DNA from: Candidatus Aenigmatarchaeum sp.
Lineage (GTDB): Archaea; Nanobdellota; Nanobdellia; Pacearchaeales; GW2011-AR1
DNA length: 6,589 nt
Reading direction: 5' to 3'
Assembly (NCBI GenBank): GCA_020724205.1
Contig: DYHK01000022.1
Location: 1 to 6,589 of the forward strand
In this document: positions 6,184 to 6,589 of the stretch, piece after piece
Numbering within the stretch: position 1 is the first letter of the stretch
Layout: each line of letters starts with the position of its first letter
The notes under the pieces: generated by a model
Databases searched by the model: none
What the model saw: the letters and a program-made list of their open reading frames with translations, nothing else
Told to the model about the DNA's origin: nothing
Translations under genes and position numbers: made by a program

Positions 6184-6218
6184 TACTAGTAATGTTCGCA
6201 AACTGAACATTACTAGTA
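6184..6218. repeat. 14-bp perfect inverted repeat inside the fibre gene
   Basis: TACTAGTAATGTTC (6184-6197) and GAACATTACTAGTA (6205-6218) are perfect reverse complements around a 7-base loop GCAAACT. The arms encode TSNV and NITS parts of a conserved fibre strand motif. It is the strongest hairpin in the window and lies wholly within coding sequence. Confidence 0.75.
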
Positions 6219-6286
6219 GTATTTAACTGTTGATCAAAAATATTAGTTCCCTGAACAGCTGCAGTATGATTGTATGCAAATAAAGC

Positions 6287-6382
6287 AACATCTGTTCCAT
6301 TTCTTACATAAATAGTATTGCTCACATTAATATTTCCTCGAACATCCAAAAGCTGTGTAGGAGCAGATGTTCCAACACCAAC
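6287..6382 (-). repeat. Fibre repeat unit 1 (PTQLLDVRGN type)
   Basis: Encodes VGVGTSAPTQLLDVRGN followed by INVSNTIYVRNGTDV. It aligns with unit 2 at 5729-5833 over its whole length: a Gly-Val turn, PTQ-x-LDVRGN, N-x-S, a T-I-aromatic/V strand, then NNGTDV or RNGTDV. Confidence 0.75.
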
Positions 6383-6559
6383 AAATCCAGTTGAAGCATT
6401 CACCCTCAGCCTCTCAGCACTTCCTCCAGTCTGAAATATAATATCTCCGCCAGCAACATTCCCTGAAAATAAGGTTAAGCTTCCAGGTCTAGTAGCATGC
6501 TCATTTCCATCTAAAATTATTCCTGCTCCTCTCCCATTACCTAAATTTCCTCCTCCAGA

Positions 6560-6562
6560 TTA
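6560..6562 (-). other. In-frame TAA within the fibre gene
   Basis: Nine codons before this TAA (to the window edge) read DASDSETLY and the codons after it read SGGGNLGNG, both fibre-like in composition and in the same frame. A single-base change from TTA (Leu) to TAA would explain it. Only 27 bases remain upstream, so a second frameshift or a genuine upstream gene end cannot be excluded. Confidence 0.5.
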
Positions 6563-6589
6563 ATAAAGAGTCTCAGAATCTGAAGCATC
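6563..6589 (-). pseudogene. Edge fragment, probable continuation of the fibre gene
   Basis: Nine codons are visible in the same frame as the 5633-6559 segment and read DASDSETLY. They are compatible with the Ser/Asp-rich style of the fibre but too short to be sure. The gene continues beyond the right edge. Confidence 0.35.

Larger units (their letters stand above)
5633..6559 (-). pseudogene. Middle part of the fibre-like repeat surface protein, between a nonsense codon and a frameshift
   Basis: The frame is open for 308 codons from just after TAA at 6562-6560 until TAG at 5635-5633. A GTG at 6401-6403 could be called a start, but the coding pattern continues unbroken upstream of it (GNEHATRPG, FQTGGSAERLRVNASTG), and no ATG, GTG or TTG start is seen in that upstream part. 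Repeat units appear at VGVGTSAPTQLLDVRGN and GVGIGVTSGNPTQKLDVRGN, with a degenerate VGIGTNAIAG between them. The stretch LNTTSNVQFANITSTGNV is the strand motif common in these fibres. Many N-x-S/T sequons (NGT, NHT, NTT, NIT, NVT, NAT, NFS) fit an extracellular, glycosylated fibre. The last 11 residues (VLELVILHLF region) are out-of-frame junk. The true N-terminus, expected to hold a signal or anchor, lies beyond the right edge. Confidence 0.72.

Noticed and set aside
6560..6562. Reassignment of TAA as a sense codon
   Set aside because: TAA ends pyrH, rnp3, the hydrolase, the small protein and both surface genes at sensible places, so it works as stop here.
4953..6589. Provirus tail-fibre module
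   Set aside because: Tail-fibre-like repeats are seen, but no capsid, terminase, tail, integrase or attachment site is present, and the next gene is a membrane-anchored surface protein.

Overview
The window looks like a piece of a low-GC archaeal genome, most likely a DPANN lineage of the Pacearchaeota/Woesearchaeota kind. Three informational or housekeeping genes are archaeal in type: an archaeal-type UMP kinase, the RNase P protein Rnp3/Rpp30, and a DUF357 protein. Promoters have the archaeal BRE/TATA form and lie so close to the start codons that the mRNAs must be nearly leaderless. The surface proteins resemble those common in DPANN genomes. The assignment rests on motifs read by eye, not on a search.

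Layout from left to right. Bases 1-124 hold no gene. Bases 125-1297 (minus strand) are a two-gene unit, pyrH then rnp3, in the same reading frame and separated only by one TAA codon. Bases 1298-1492 are intergenic and hold the pyrH promoter and a 9-bp hairpin. Bases 1493-1777 (minus) encode a DUF357 helical protein. Bases 1892-3010 are the only plus-strand gene, an alpha/beta hydrolase with a twin-arginine signal and a complete Ser-Asp-His triad. It has its own promoter and a T-tract terminator. Bases 3058-3393 (minus) encode a small protein of unknown function. Bases 3448-6589 (minus) form a cell-surface operon. It contains a fibre-like repeat protein that runs off the right edge, followed after 5 bp by a membrane-anchored, sequon-rich surface protein.

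The fibre gene is broken in this sequence. Its coding signal continues from the right edge to 4953, but it contains an in-frame TAA at 6560-6562 and a -1 type frame change near 5665. The apparent separate genes there are fragments of one gene, either decayed or carrying sequence errors.

The clearest general signal is promoter geometry. All four genes with their own promoter carry an AT-rich TATA-like decamer exactly 29 to 20 bases before the A of the start codon. I found no CRISPR array, tRNA, rRNA, insertion sequence or defence system.
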